Source: Peteryoungia rhizophila (GTDB lineage: Bacteria > Pseudomonadota > Alphaproteobacteria > Rhizobiales > Rhizobiaceae). From it: 64,000 nucleotides of DNA. The DNA is taken from assembly GCF_004912145.1 (NCBI RefSeq), contig NZ_STGT01000003.1, positions 62,001 through 126,000 of the forward strand, read 5' to 3'. The notes beneath the pieces are model-generated. The model made no database searches. It worked only from the letters and a program-made list of their open reading frames with translations, and was not told where the DNA came from. Position 1 is the first letter of the stretch; each line of letters starts with the position of its first letter. Of the stretch, positions 55,106 through 62,403 are shown piece after piece. The position numbers and the translations under genes are program-made.

Positions 55106-55552
55106 TCAGCTCGCCTCGGCGGACATGGCCGAATGCTCGATCTGATCGAGACAGTCGACCACGGCGTCGAAGGTCAGCATGGTGGACGCGTGGCGGGCCT
55201 TGTAGTCCCGAACGGGTTTGAGAAATTGCATGTCTTCGAAGCGGCCGGTCGGCCCGTCGCCGTTTTCTTTCAGCATGGCGAGCATGTCGAGCCGTGCCTT
55301 GCGAAGTTCATCCGCCGTTGCGCCGACCACATGACGCGCCATGATTCCGGAGGATGCCTGGCCAAGCGCGCAGGCTTTCACCTCGTGGGCGAAATCGGTA
55401 ACGGTCCCGTTTTCGACATTCAGATAGACCTTGACCCGAGAGCCACAGAGCTTCGAGTGTTTTTCTGATACTGCCTGCGCATCTGCGAGCGTGCCGATGC
55501 GGCCGATATTGCCGGCAAATTCGAGGATCTTGGTGTTGTAGATGTCGTCCAT
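55106..55552 (-). CDS. Iron-sulfur cluster assembly scaffold (IscU/NifU-N-like)
   Basis: The 148-residue protein is a scaffold-type IscU/SufU-related protein: the N-terminus M-D-D-I-Y-N-T-K-I-L-E, a first cluster ligand in K-L-C-G-S, then K-A-C-A-L-G-Q-A-S-S and a third in V-V-D-C-L near the end. These three cysteines match the cluster and zinc ligands of the family. Many alphaproteobacteria encode this stand-alone form next to yidD. It is not with suf or isc genes here. The ATG at 55552 fits the family start. Confidence 0.85.
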   Translation of the reverse strand: MDDIYNTKILEFAGNIGRIGTLADAQAVSEKHSKLCGSRVKVYLNVENGTVTDFAHEVKACALGQASSGIMARHVVGATADELRKARLDMLAMLKENGDGPTGRFEDMQFLKPVRDYKARHASTMLTFDAVVDCLDQIEHSAMSAEAS

Positions 55553-55821
55553 GGTCAATCCGCTCCAGCGTCTTCCCCGTATATAGGGATTGGCTGCGGT
55601 GATGCCGACGTCATCATGTCGCAGCCACAGGCTTTATATCGCTTCCGATGCCCCTTATATCGAAGGGACGGGTACAGAACAAACGCAAGCCGCCCGTCAG
55701 GCTTTGATCTTCTCACCGCAAACCACGACAACGGACTTGCATTATGAGCCGCATTACGCCTTTACAATCCGGCAAAGCCAAACCAGCGGCCCGTCTCGAG
55801 CGGGACCGGGAGACCAAGGCC

Positions 55822-56427
55822 ATGGACGCCATTGTCACGAAATTGACCGCGGAAGCGCCGCGCCCGACGCGCGAAGAGGCCGAACAGGCCGTTCGCACGC
55901 TTCTGTTGTGGGCCGGAGACGACCCGGAGCGGGAGGGCTTGCTCGACACGCCGGCCCGCGTCGCCAAGGCGTATTCCGAACTGTTTGCCGGCTATGGAAC
56001 AGACATCGACGAGGTTCTCGGACGAACGTTCGAGGAGGTCGGCGGCTATGACGACATGGTTCTGGTGCGCGACATATCCTTCTTCTCGCATTGCGAACAC
56101 CACATTCTGCCGGTCATGGGCAAGGCGCATGTCGCCTATCTGCCGAAGGGCCGCGTGCTTGGTCTGTCCAAAATCGCGCGTGTCGTCGACGTCTTTGCGC
56201 GGCGCCTGCAGACTCAGGAAAACATGACCGCGCAGATCGCCCAGGCGATCGACGAGGGACTTCAACCCCGGGGCGTTGCGGTCTTCATCGAAGCCGAGCA
56301 TATGTGCATGGCAATGCGCGGCATCCAGAAGACAGGATCCACGACCCTCACCACAACCTTTACCGGCGCCTTCAAGGACAATGCGGCCGAACAGGCGCGC
56401 TTCATGTCCATGGTCCGGAACCGCTGA
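55822..56427 (+). CDS. folE: GTP cyclohydrolase I FolE
   Basis: FolE makes dihydroneopterin triphosphate from GTP, the first step of folate (and queuosine precursor) synthesis. The 201-residue protein has the zinc and catalytic motif [21 protein letters not shown], and the second zinc cysteine in [11 protein letters not shown] chose the ATG at 55822 (M-D-A-I-V-T-K-L), preceded by GGGAGACCAAGG and matching other rhizobial FolE proteins; an in-frame ATG at 55744 would add 26 residues. It is followed by hisI after 11 bases and is divergent from the scaffold gene. Confidence 0.95.
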   Translation: MDAIVTKLTAEAPRPTREEAEQAVRTLLLWAGDDPEREGLLDTPARVAKAYSELFAGYGTDIDEVLGRTFEEVGGYDDMVLVRDISFFSHCEHHILPVMGKAHVAYLPKGRVLGLSKIARVVDVFARRLQTQENMTAQIAQAIDEGLQPRGVAVFIEAEHMCMAMRGIQKTGSTTLTTTFTGAFKDNAAEQARFMSMVRNR

Positions 56428-56438
56428 GTTCACGCCCC

Positions 56439-56891
56439 ATGTCATCCATGACCTTCGATGCGCCCTCCTCCGACAAGTCACTGCTCGAGGAAGGGCTCAC
56501 CTTCACGCCGAAATTCGATGCCCACGGCCTCGTCACCGCCGTAGTGACGGATGCACGCGACGGCGAACTGCTGATGGTGGCCCATATGAATGCCGAGGCC
56601 ATTGCGCTGACGCTTCAAACCGGGATCGGTCACTACTACAGCCGGTCACGGGCCAAGATCTGGAAGAAGGGCGAAAGCTCCGGAAACCTGCAATCGGTCA
56701 AGGAAATCCGCGTGGATTGCGACCAGGATGCGATCTGGCTCAAGGTCGAGGTCGCCGGACATGACGCTACGTGCCACACCGGCCGTCGCTCTTGTTTCTA
56801 TCGTTCTGCAACCCTCGAAGATGGCCGACCGGCGCTTGTGATTGCCGATGATCACCGCCATTTCGACCCGTCTGACATCTATGGCGGCTGA
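56439..56891 (+). CDS. hisI: Phosphoribosyl-AMP cyclohydrolase HisI
   Basis: HisI opens the adenine ring of phosphoribosyl-AMP in histidine synthesis. The 150-residue protein has L-L-M-V-A-H-M-N near residue 45, the substrate segment [14 protein letters not shown], the zinc ligands in V-D-C-D-Q-D-A and [10 protein letters not shown]. It is the monofunctional form without a HisE domain, as in other alphaproteobacteria. It starts 11 bases after folE; the folE-hisI pairing recurs in rhizobia. A second ATG three codons later is possible. Confidence 0.95.
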   Translation: MSSMTFDAPSSDKSLLEEGLTFTPKFDAHGLVTAVVTDARDGELLMVAHMNAEAIALTLQTGIGHYYSRSRAKIWKKGESSGNLQSVKEIRVDCDQDAIWLKVEVAGHDATCHTGRRSCFYRSATLEDGRPALVIADDHRHFDPSDIYGG

Positions 56892-56948
56892 ACAAACGGT
56901 TTACGCATAACGAATTCGTAAGCAGACAATGTCCTAATGTGAGCCGGA

Positions 56949-57929
56949 GTGTTCAGCGAGTGGGGTTCGGAGATGCTGAACTGGAGTATGATGTCACATT
57001 CGGCAACGAGCGTTGCCCAGACGGCGAAGGATGGCGTGTCCATGCCGGGCGGTCCCAATCAGCCTGAGAAGAAGACGCGCGCCAAGGTCGCGCTGGCGCT
57101 CGGTGGCGGTGCTGCACGGGGATGGGCTCATATCGGCGTCTTGAGAGCCCTCGACGAGGAGGGCATCGAAGTCGGGATGATCGCCGGCACTTCTATCGGT
57201 GCATTGGTCGGCGGCTGCTATCTGGCCGGAAAACTCGACGAGCTGGAAGCCTTCGCGCGATCACTGACCATGCGGCGCATTGCATCGCTGCTCGACCTGA
57301 CGATCGGCGGCGGTGGCCTGTTGGGCGGCATGCGGCTCACCAAGCGCATGCAGGAACATCTCGAGGGATTGACGATCGAACAGTTGCCGAAACCTTTCGT
57401 GGCGGTCGCGTCAGAACTCAATAGCGGCCATGAAGTCTGGATCGACGGCGGCAGCCTGATCACGGCTCTGCGGGCGTCCTATGCGCTGCCGGGGATCTTC
57501 GAGCCGGTCCGATGCAACAATCGCACCCTGATCGACGGAGCGCTGGTCAATCCGGTACCCGTCTCGGTCTGCCGTGCCTATGAGCAGCCGCTGGTGATGG
57601 CAGTCAACCTTCACTACGACGTCTTCGGAAGATCCGCCGTGGTCAAACATAAAGCCACCAACCCAGATCCGGACTATGTCGAAACCGGGCGCGCACCTAA
57701 CAAGGTCGGACTGACTGGTGTCATGGTCCAGGCCTTCAACATCATCCAGGACCGCATCTCCCGTGCGCGGCTCGCCGGCGACCCTCCGGACCTTGCCCTG
57801 CATCCGAGGCTCAACGACATCGGATTATCGGAGTTTCATCGCGCAGGAGAAGCGATCGAGCGAGGATACGAAGAAACCAAGGTCCGCGTCACCGAAATCC
57901 GGCGCATGCAGGAAGCGGTCCTTCGCTGA
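56949..57929 (+). CDS. Patatin-like phospholipase
   Basis: The protein (up to 326 residues) is a patatin-family acyl hydrolase: the oxyanion loop L-G-G-G-A-A-R-G-W-A-H-I-G-V near residue 50, the nucleophile elbow G-T-S-I-G, and the catalytic aspartate in D-G-A-L-V-N, forming a Ser-Asp dyad. It has no signal peptide; the family includes RssA-like cytoplasmic enzymes, which it resembles in size. The start is uncertain: GTG 56949, or ATGs at 56973, 56988 or 56991; none has an ideal ribosome site. Its role is unknown beyond likely (lyso)phospholipase or thioesterase activity. Confidence 0.82.
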   Translation: MFSEWGSEMLNWSMMSHSATSVAQTAKDGVSMPGGPNQPEKKTRAKVALALGGGAARGWAHIGVLRALDEEGIEVGMIAGTSIGALVGGCYLAGKLDELEAFARSLTMRRIASLLDLTIGGGGLLGGMRLTKRMQEHLEGLTIEQLPKPFVAVASELNSGHEVWIDGGSLITALRASYALPGIFEPVRCNNRTLIDGALVNPVPVSVCRAYEQPLVMAVNLHYDVFGRSAVVKHKATNPDPDYVETGRAPNKVGLTGVMVQAFNIIQDRISRARLAGDPPDLALHPRLNDIGLSEFHRAGEAIERGYEETKVRVTEIRRMQEAVLR

Positions 57930-57973
57930 CCACGGCGGAGCCACAGTGCTCGCCTCGCCCGATCTCTCGCCTC

Positions 57974-58408
57974 TCAGCCTGCAATATAGGCCTTGATGTG
58001 CTCGGCTTCCTGCTCGATTTCGCGGATGCGCGACTTCACCACGTCACCAATCGAGATAATGCCGCTGAGCTTGCCATTGTCTTCGACGGGCACATGGCGG
58101 AAGCGACGTGACGACATCATTTCCATGAGCTCGTTGACGCCGGTTTCCTCGCGACAACGATAAACGTTGGCAGTCATGAAGGTTGATACCGGCTGGTCAA
58201 AGGCATCCTTGCCTTCCGACCCTATCGCGCGCACTACATCGCGCTCGGTGAAAATGCCAACGATCCGGTTCTCCATACCGACCACGACCACCGCACCGAT
58301 CTTGTGTTCTTCCAGCACGTGGGCTGCCTCGCCCAGCGTCACCGTCGGATTGATCGTGATGACGTTTCGGCCCTTTTGCTCAAGTATGCTTCTGGCAGAT
58401 GCACTCAT
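57974..58408 (-). CDS. Two-CBS-domain protein
   Basis: The 144-residue protein consists of two CBS domains (about residues 12-65 and 78-132) and little else, with I-V-G-I-F-T-E-R-D-V-V-R-A-I and L-S-G-I-I-S-I-G-D-V-V-K-S-R as the adenosyl-ligand-binding ends. Stand-alone CBS pairs bind AMP, ATP or other adenosyl ligands and usually act as small energy sensors; the partner is not known. I chose the ATG at 58408, with GAGGAGGAA seven or so bases upstream. It converges on the patatin gene. Confidence 0.88.
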   Translation of the reverse strand: MSASARSILEQKGRNVITINPTVTLGEAAHVLEEHKIGAVVVVGMENRIVGIFTERDVVRAIGSEGKDAFDQPVSTFMTANVYRCREETGVNELMEMMSSRRFRHVPVEDNGKLSGIISIGDVVKSRIREIEQEAEHIKAYIAG

Positions 58409-58508
58409 GCGTTCCTCCTCGCATAGAACACTGGATCGACAGTCCTGACCTCGCGGACTGCCGAGCAAAAGGGTGCCCTTTATTCAAGGAGAATGCAATA
58501 AGCGGGTC

Positions 58509-59279
58509 TCATGCAGCCTTGCGGCTATGGGGATCAAAGAGCGCGAAGCAGAAGAAGCCGAGCAGGAATCCACCGATATGGGCATCCCACGCAATCGCAG
58601 CCGAATCGGCTCCCATCATCGGCAGACCGAAGGCGATTGCGACATTGCCTAGGAACCAAACGATGACGAAGACGCGCACCGTACGGTCCGAAAGTGCCTG
58701 CCCAATGCTCAGAAGGCGCGGCTCCCGGTCTGCAAGGCGCGCATGGACCCGTTGCCGATCGCCAAAGGCAAACCGGCAGGCAGCCCCCATGAGCGCCGAT
58801 ATCACGCCCGAAGCCCCGACCATGAGCGATGGCTCGCCCCAGTTGACCACGGCATGGAGTGCTGCTGCCGCAATCGAGGAGACTATCCAGAACAGTAAGA
58901 ATCGCACTTCGCCGATCCTGCGACACACGGGCGTTCCGAAGGCTGCCAGCCACAGGCTGTTGAAAGCGAGATGTTCGAAACTGCCATGCAGCAGGGAATA
59001 GGAGACAGGCGTCCAAAGCCATGCGAGTGACTGTTCGCCGAGCGGATAGAGATACCGAATCGGTGAAAAACCGAATTCGACGGCAACCCACTGATTGGTG
59101 CGCTCGGAAAAGACGAAATCCTGCAGCACGTAGATGCCGATCACGATGCCGAGAGCAGCGAGAATGCCAGTCGGGAGATTGAAGATCGGGGGATTTTCCG
59201 AAGGAATGCGCTCTGCGGCGGGAGCAGGCATTTCGTCTTGCTGACGCTGGTCGGCCCGCGATCCCGATTCGTCCTGCAT
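58509..59279 (-). CDS. Rhomboid-family intramembrane serine protease
   Basis: The 256-residue protein has a cytoplasmic N-terminus of about 35 residues and then six to seven membrane segments. The catalytic serine lies in V-G-A-S-G-V-I-S-A-L-M-G (family G-x-S-G) near residue 155 and the histidine in A-W-D-A-H-I-G-G-F near residue 235; an L-L-H-G-S-F-x-H-L-A-F-N segment before them is the conserved helix 2 region. This makes an active protease likely. Natural substrates are not known. It is preceded by a structured 314-base gap. Confidence 0.9.
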   Translation of the reverse strand: MQDESGSRADQRQQDEMPAPAAERIPSENPPIFNLPTGILAALGIVIGIYVLQDFVFSERTNQWVAVEFGFSPIRYLYPLGEQSLAWLWTPVSYSLLHGSFEHLAFNSLWLAAFGTPVCRRIGEVRFLLFWIVSSIAAAALHAVVNWGEPSLMVGASGVISALMGAACRFAFGDRQRVHARLADREPRLLSIGQALSDRTVRVFVIVWFLGNVAIAFGLPMMGADSAAIAWDAHIGGFLLGFFCFALFDPHSRKAA

Positions 59280-59593
59280 ATGCCACTCCTGTTTTCTCTG
59301 TTTGCATGGAGGTAATGCAGGTGGCCGATAAAAAAAAGGCCGCTCGGAAAACCGAGTGGCCTTGCAGGCGCGAGGTAGATCGTTGCGCCGACTGGAGGTG
59401 GTGCCGAAGGCTTACCTTCGCGTGTGCTGCATCCGTGATGCCAGGTTTCTTCGAATGAAACAAACGAAACGACTTCTTAACCTTAACCCGGACGCGAATT
59501 GCGTTCCGTCATGAAAAGGCGAGCCAGAGAGCAAACACAATATTAACGGCTCACCGACTACTGTCGAGGAACAAAGGAACGAACAGATTTCTC
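59280..59593. other. 314-base gap with structured RNA candidate
   Basis: This gap lies between the divergent rhomboid and PilZ genes. It holds no reading frame of note. From 59331 to 59461 there is a dense series of hairpins, described in the next entry. From 59462 to 59593 I see only the likely promoter region of the PilZ gene, without a recognisable site. Confidence 0.6.
59331..59461 (-). ncRNA. Candidate structured small RNA with five hairpins
   Basis: Five consecutive hairpins fill this stretch: 59338-59361 (GGCCGCTCGG, loop AAAA, CCGAGTGGCC), 59367-59389 (GGCGCGA/TTGCGCC), 59405-59420 (CGAAGG, loop CTTA, CCTTCG), 59429-59441 (GCATC, loop CGT, GATGC) and 59445-59461 (GTTTC/GAAAC). On the minus strand the first hairpin is followed by seven T, like an intrinsic terminator, which would end a minus-strand RNA of about 130 bases or more; unpaired CCACCTCC could pair with ribosome sites. 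Against this, two stems contain G-U pairs that hold only in a plus-strand RNA. The strand is thus open; I favour minus. I do not recognise an RNA family. Confidence 0.5.
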
Positions 59594-60208
59594 ATGATGT
59601 ACTCGCCGCAGGCAAGCCAGAGCTCCACGATCGCCTCGCCGGGACAGCAACGTGCCTTTCAGCGCGTCGCCGTCAGCCTGCAAGGCCGGCTCATGCTCGC
59701 CAGCTACGAAGAATATGTCTGCAAGGTCGTCGATATGTCGCCAGGCGACGTGCGCTTTGCCTGTGCTGGCATGCCTCGGCCAAACGAGCGGATCGTTGCC
59801 TACATCGATCACCTCGGTCGTATTGAAGGCACAGTGGTGAAGCTGACCGAAGATGGCTTCGTCATCACCATCAACGCCACGATCCGTAAGCGCGAAAAAC
59901 TCGCAGCCCAGCTGACCTGGATCGCCAACAAACACGAACTGGGCCTGCCCGAGGACCGTCGCCACGACCGCCTCACGCCACGCCAGACCAGGACCGAACT
60001 CACGCTCGAAGACGGCAAGGCCTATCCCTGCCGCCTGATGGACCTGTCGCTCTCGGGTGCCGCCGTCGATATCGACATCCGCCCGCCGATCGGCTCGGCG
60101 GTTCGGCTCGGCAATATGCGCGGACGCGTGGTACGCCATTTCATGGAAGGCGTGGCTATCGAGTTCCTGACGCTGCAGTCGCGGGAAGCCCTGACGGAAT
60201 TCCTTTAA
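59594..60208 (+). CDS. Tandem PilZ-domain protein
   Basis: The 204-residue protein has two PilZ-like domains, the fold that binds cyclic di-GMP. The second (about residues 115-200) has an intact signature: R-R-H-D-R (R-x3-R) followed by D-L-S-L-S-G (D-x-S-x2-G). The first (about residues 18-100) has R-A-F-Q-R, but the second motif reads D-M-S-P-G-D, with Asp where Gly is expected, so it may not bind the nucleotide. There is no membrane segment. It should serve as a c-di-GMP effector, for example for motility or exopolysaccharide. The start is the ATG at 59594 or the next codon at 59597. A strong terminator follows. Confidence 0.88.
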   Translation: MMYSPQASQSSTIASPGQQRAFQRVAVSLQGRLMLASYEEYVCKVVDMSPGDVRFACAGMPRPNERIVAYIDHLGRIEGTVVKLTEDGFVITINATIRKREKLAAQLTWIANKHELGLPEDRRHDRLTPRQTRTELTLEDGKAYPCRLMDLSLSGAAVDIDIRPPIGSAVRLGNMRGRVVRHFMEGVAIEFLTLQSREALTEFL

Positions 60209-60690
60209 GCCACACAAGGCAACTTCGCTTTCGGGCGCCGGCGTTGTACGCGCGGCGCCTTTTTCTAAGGTGCTCGGTAAAAAGCGTGCCAGAGCGGGAC
60301 AAAAAACTAAAAAAAAGATTCGGCTCACCAAGCGTCCCGCTCCGGGCTATGCCGCCAATCCGGCGGTGACCCCGCGTGACGGACGCGTCATCCTGCAAGT
60401 CGGAGGCAATGAACGGCAAGCCGTCAGGATTCTCAAGCCGCCATGGGCGAAGCCGCAAGCGTCTGATTTTATTATGCTTTCTAGTCGCGACGCGATGGAT
60501 TGCCACTAGAACCAATCAAATTTGAATCAATATTGCCAATAATTTTCGACAATACATAGTCAAATAAAGCGCAAATACACCTCAATATAGATTTTACTTT
60601 TCAGCTATTTCGTCTTTTATCTTAGTTCTATTCTTCGCGGCGCATCAAATTTTCCCTGTCATTGCTATCTCCATCACCAGGAGACAACCA
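60209..60690. other. 482-base gap, AT-rich in its second half
   Basis: After the PilZ terminator the gap has about 230 bases of GC-rich sequence with an open frame (60270-60509) that I do not consider a gene. From about 60510 to 60640 the composition changes to strongly AT-rich, with many A and T runs, unlike any other stretch of the window. This probably contains the promoter and 5' leader of the transglutaminase-like gene, whose ribosome site CAGGAGA is at 60679-60685. Confidence 0.55.
60233..60266 (+). terminator. Rho-independent terminator after the PilZ gene
   Basis: GGGCGCCG and CGGCGCCT form a stem around a twelve-base loop and are followed by TTTTCT, 25 bases after the PilZ stop codon. 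Confidence 0.85.
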
Positions 60691-61299
60691 ATGACAACAA
60701 AGAAAACTCTGGGTATTGGAACTCTGGCCGCCGCTATTGCTGCTGCCCTCGCCTTTCAGGTCTCGGCCATGCCGGCCAACATGCAGATTGTCGGCAAGGC
60801 GAATCCTCCGATCGGTCATTACGAATTCTGTCAGACCTATGCTGGCGAATGCTCCGGGAGCCAAGCAGACAATGGCCCGATGCAGCTGACCGAGTCACTC
60901 TGGAAGAGCATTCTCGAGGTGAACTACACCGTCAACAGCTCAATCACACCTCTAACCGACATGGAGATCTACGGCGTCGAAGAACGCTGGGCTTACCCCC
61001 GGAGCGTCGGAGACTGCGAAGATTTCGCCCTGCTCAAGCGGAAGATGCTGATTGACCGCGGCGTGGATCCCGCCGACCTCCTGATGACCGTTGTCCTGCA
61101 ACCGAATGGAGAGGGGCACGCCGTCCTGACCATCCGCACGGATCATGGCGATTTCATTCTCGACAACATGCGCAACAAGGTGCTGCTGTGGTCCGAGACC
61201 GAGTACACATATCTGAAGCGTCAGTCCTCCAGCCAACCCAGCCGCTGGGTAAAACTTCAGGATGGACGTGCAGGCGCCGTCGGCAGCGTGTCGCAATAA
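60691..61299 (+). CDS. Exported bacterial transglutaminase-like cysteine protease (BTLCP)
   Basis: The 202-residue protein has a signal peptide (residues 1-26, T-L-A-A-A-I-A-A-A-L-A-F-Q-V-S-A-M) and then a DUF920/BTLCP domain. The catalytic triad is visible as C109 in G-D-C-E-D-F-A-L, H143 in E-G-H-A-V-L and D158 in I-L-D-N. Members of this family include LapG, which cleaves a surface adhesin under c-di-GMP control, but LapG is longer and comes with LapD, absent here; many rhizobial members, like this one, are shorter and of unknown function. The gene next to it upstream encodes a c-di-GMP-binding protein, which may be chance. Confidence 0.9.
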   Translation: MTTKKTLGIGTLAAAIAAALAFQVSAMPANMQIVGKANPPIGHYEFCQTYAGECSGSQADNGPMQLTESLWKSILEVNYTVNSSITPLTDMEIYGVEERWAYPRSVGDCEDFALLKRKMLIDRGVDPADLLMTVVLQPNGEGHAVLTIRTDHGDFILDNMRNKVLLWSETEYTYLKRQSSSQPSRWVKLQDGRAGAVGSVSQ

Positions 61300-61364
61300 G
61301 CCACGCCGCCGCCTGTTTTTGGCCCGGTCTGTCCCCGCCTACCCGTCCCCCGACCGGAGCCAAT

Positions 61365-61401
61365 GAGCCGGTCCCGTCCAACTGGGACCGGCTCTCTTTT
61401 T
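61365..61401 (+). terminator. Rho-independent terminator after the BTLCP gene
   Basis: GAGCCGGTCCC, an eight-base loop and GGGACCGGCTC make a perfect 11-bp stem followed by TCTTTTT, 66 bases after the stop codon. Confidence 0.92.
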
Positions 61402-61516
61402 GCGCTGCCCGCATCCTCGCCATCCGCGATTTAACCGCAAATTAACCATACTCGCCGAAGTCTTGTCCTCGGCGAGATCCCTGTCGACCAGGCTCCGCCC
61501 AAGGGATGGAGCCGAC

Positions 61517-62311
61517 ATGCGAGCCGGGGCAAGCGGAGTGGAACCAGAGGACGAGCAAGCACCGTTGATCTCGACGCGCGTCTTGGCGATCGTCACGCTT
61601 TCCGTCCTCCTTCTCGCTGCAGCCTCGGTCGCCATCAGCTGGTTCGGCCGCGCCTATGGCGAGCGGCTCTCCCTCGCCGGACACACCGAAGATACCAGCA
61701 ATGTCGAGATCACCATCGGGCGGGACCAGCTCTCGTTGCCGGCAAATGCGATCCGCTTCGAGCAGCAGCGCGTCGGCGGCAACGCCGAACGCGTCGATCT
61801 TTACCTGCTGTGGCCGGAGCTCACGGGTTACTCGAGCGCAGAGCGCAGACGATTCGATGATCTCAGCCTGGCGCACAGCCTGATCTTCCTGCAGATGTCA
61901 CAGAGCACCATGTCACGCGACATGTCCGGGCGGGTGGAGCCGATTTATAGGCATCTGCTAATGCCGGGCACGAAGCCTGGACCAGCAGGCCTCACAATCC
62001 ACACGTTTCGGAACTCGACCGGCTATGAGGGCGAGAGCCTTCTCACCGGGACGCTGCCCGACGGCGCACCCTATGCAATCCGCTGCATGCTGCCCGAAGC
62101 GTCCGAAAGCGCAGGAAGCAGCGACTGCCAGCGTGACATTCACGTCGCCGAGGACCTCACCGTCCTCTACCGTTTTTCAAGCCGTCTGCTCGCCGACTGG
62201 CAGGCTATCGACGGCGCCGTGCACGCATATGTGAAGAGCCGCAGTCGAGCGGTATCCGCTCCAGTGACGCTTAAAAATCCACTGAAAGCGTCAACCGACC
62301 GTTCATCATAA
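61517..62311 (+). CDS. Membrane-anchored hypothetical protein
   Basis: I do not recognise this 264-residue protein. A short acidic cytoplasmic start is followed by one membrane segment (about residues 21-43, V-L-A-I-V-T-L-S-V-L-L-L-A) and a periplasmic part of about 215 residues. That part contains L-P-A-N-A-I-R-F, then a W-P-E-L-x-G-Y-S motif, and two cysteines (C-M-L and S-D-C) that may form a disulfide. The pattern is what I recall for conserved rhizobial proteins without known function. The ATG at 61517 has GGAG seven bases before it. It is a single gene between two terminator-bounded units. Confidence 0.68.
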   Translation: MRAGASGVEPEDEQAPLISTRVLAIVTLSVLLLAAASVAISWFGRAYGERLSLAGHTEDTSNVEITIGRDQLSLPANAIRFEQQRVGGNAERVDLYLLWPELTGYSSAERRRFDDLSLAHSLIFLQMSQSTMSRDMSGRVEPIYRHLLMPGTKPGPAGLTIHTFRNSTGYEGESLLTGTLPDGAPYAIRCMLPEASESAGSSDCQRDIHVAEDLTVLYRFSSRLLADWQAIDGAVHAYVKSRSRAVSAPVTLKNPLKASTDRSS

Positions 62312-62403
62312 ACCTCTTGGTAAGGCTCATTCCGTAGGGTCGATAGAGATGGTCGCGATTGGGGGAGAGCGTCCGGTCGTCAATTACGAGATTAAAGAGT
62401 ATC

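Noticed and set aside
55744..55821. N-terminal 26-residue extension of FolE
   Set aside because: No ribosome site before the ATG at 55744, while the ATG at 55822 has one and gives the known rhizobial start; kept as an alternative only.
59445..59461. Possible tRNA T-arm (GTTTC, TTCGAAT, GAAAC)
   Set aside because: The closing pair is C-G instead of the required G53-C61, and no acceptor stem, D-arm or anticodon arm surrounds it.
60270..60509. 79-codon open frame after the PilZ gene
   Set aside because: Its GTG start lies four bases behind the terminator T-run, there is no ribosome site, and the translation is very basic without similarity to anything I know.
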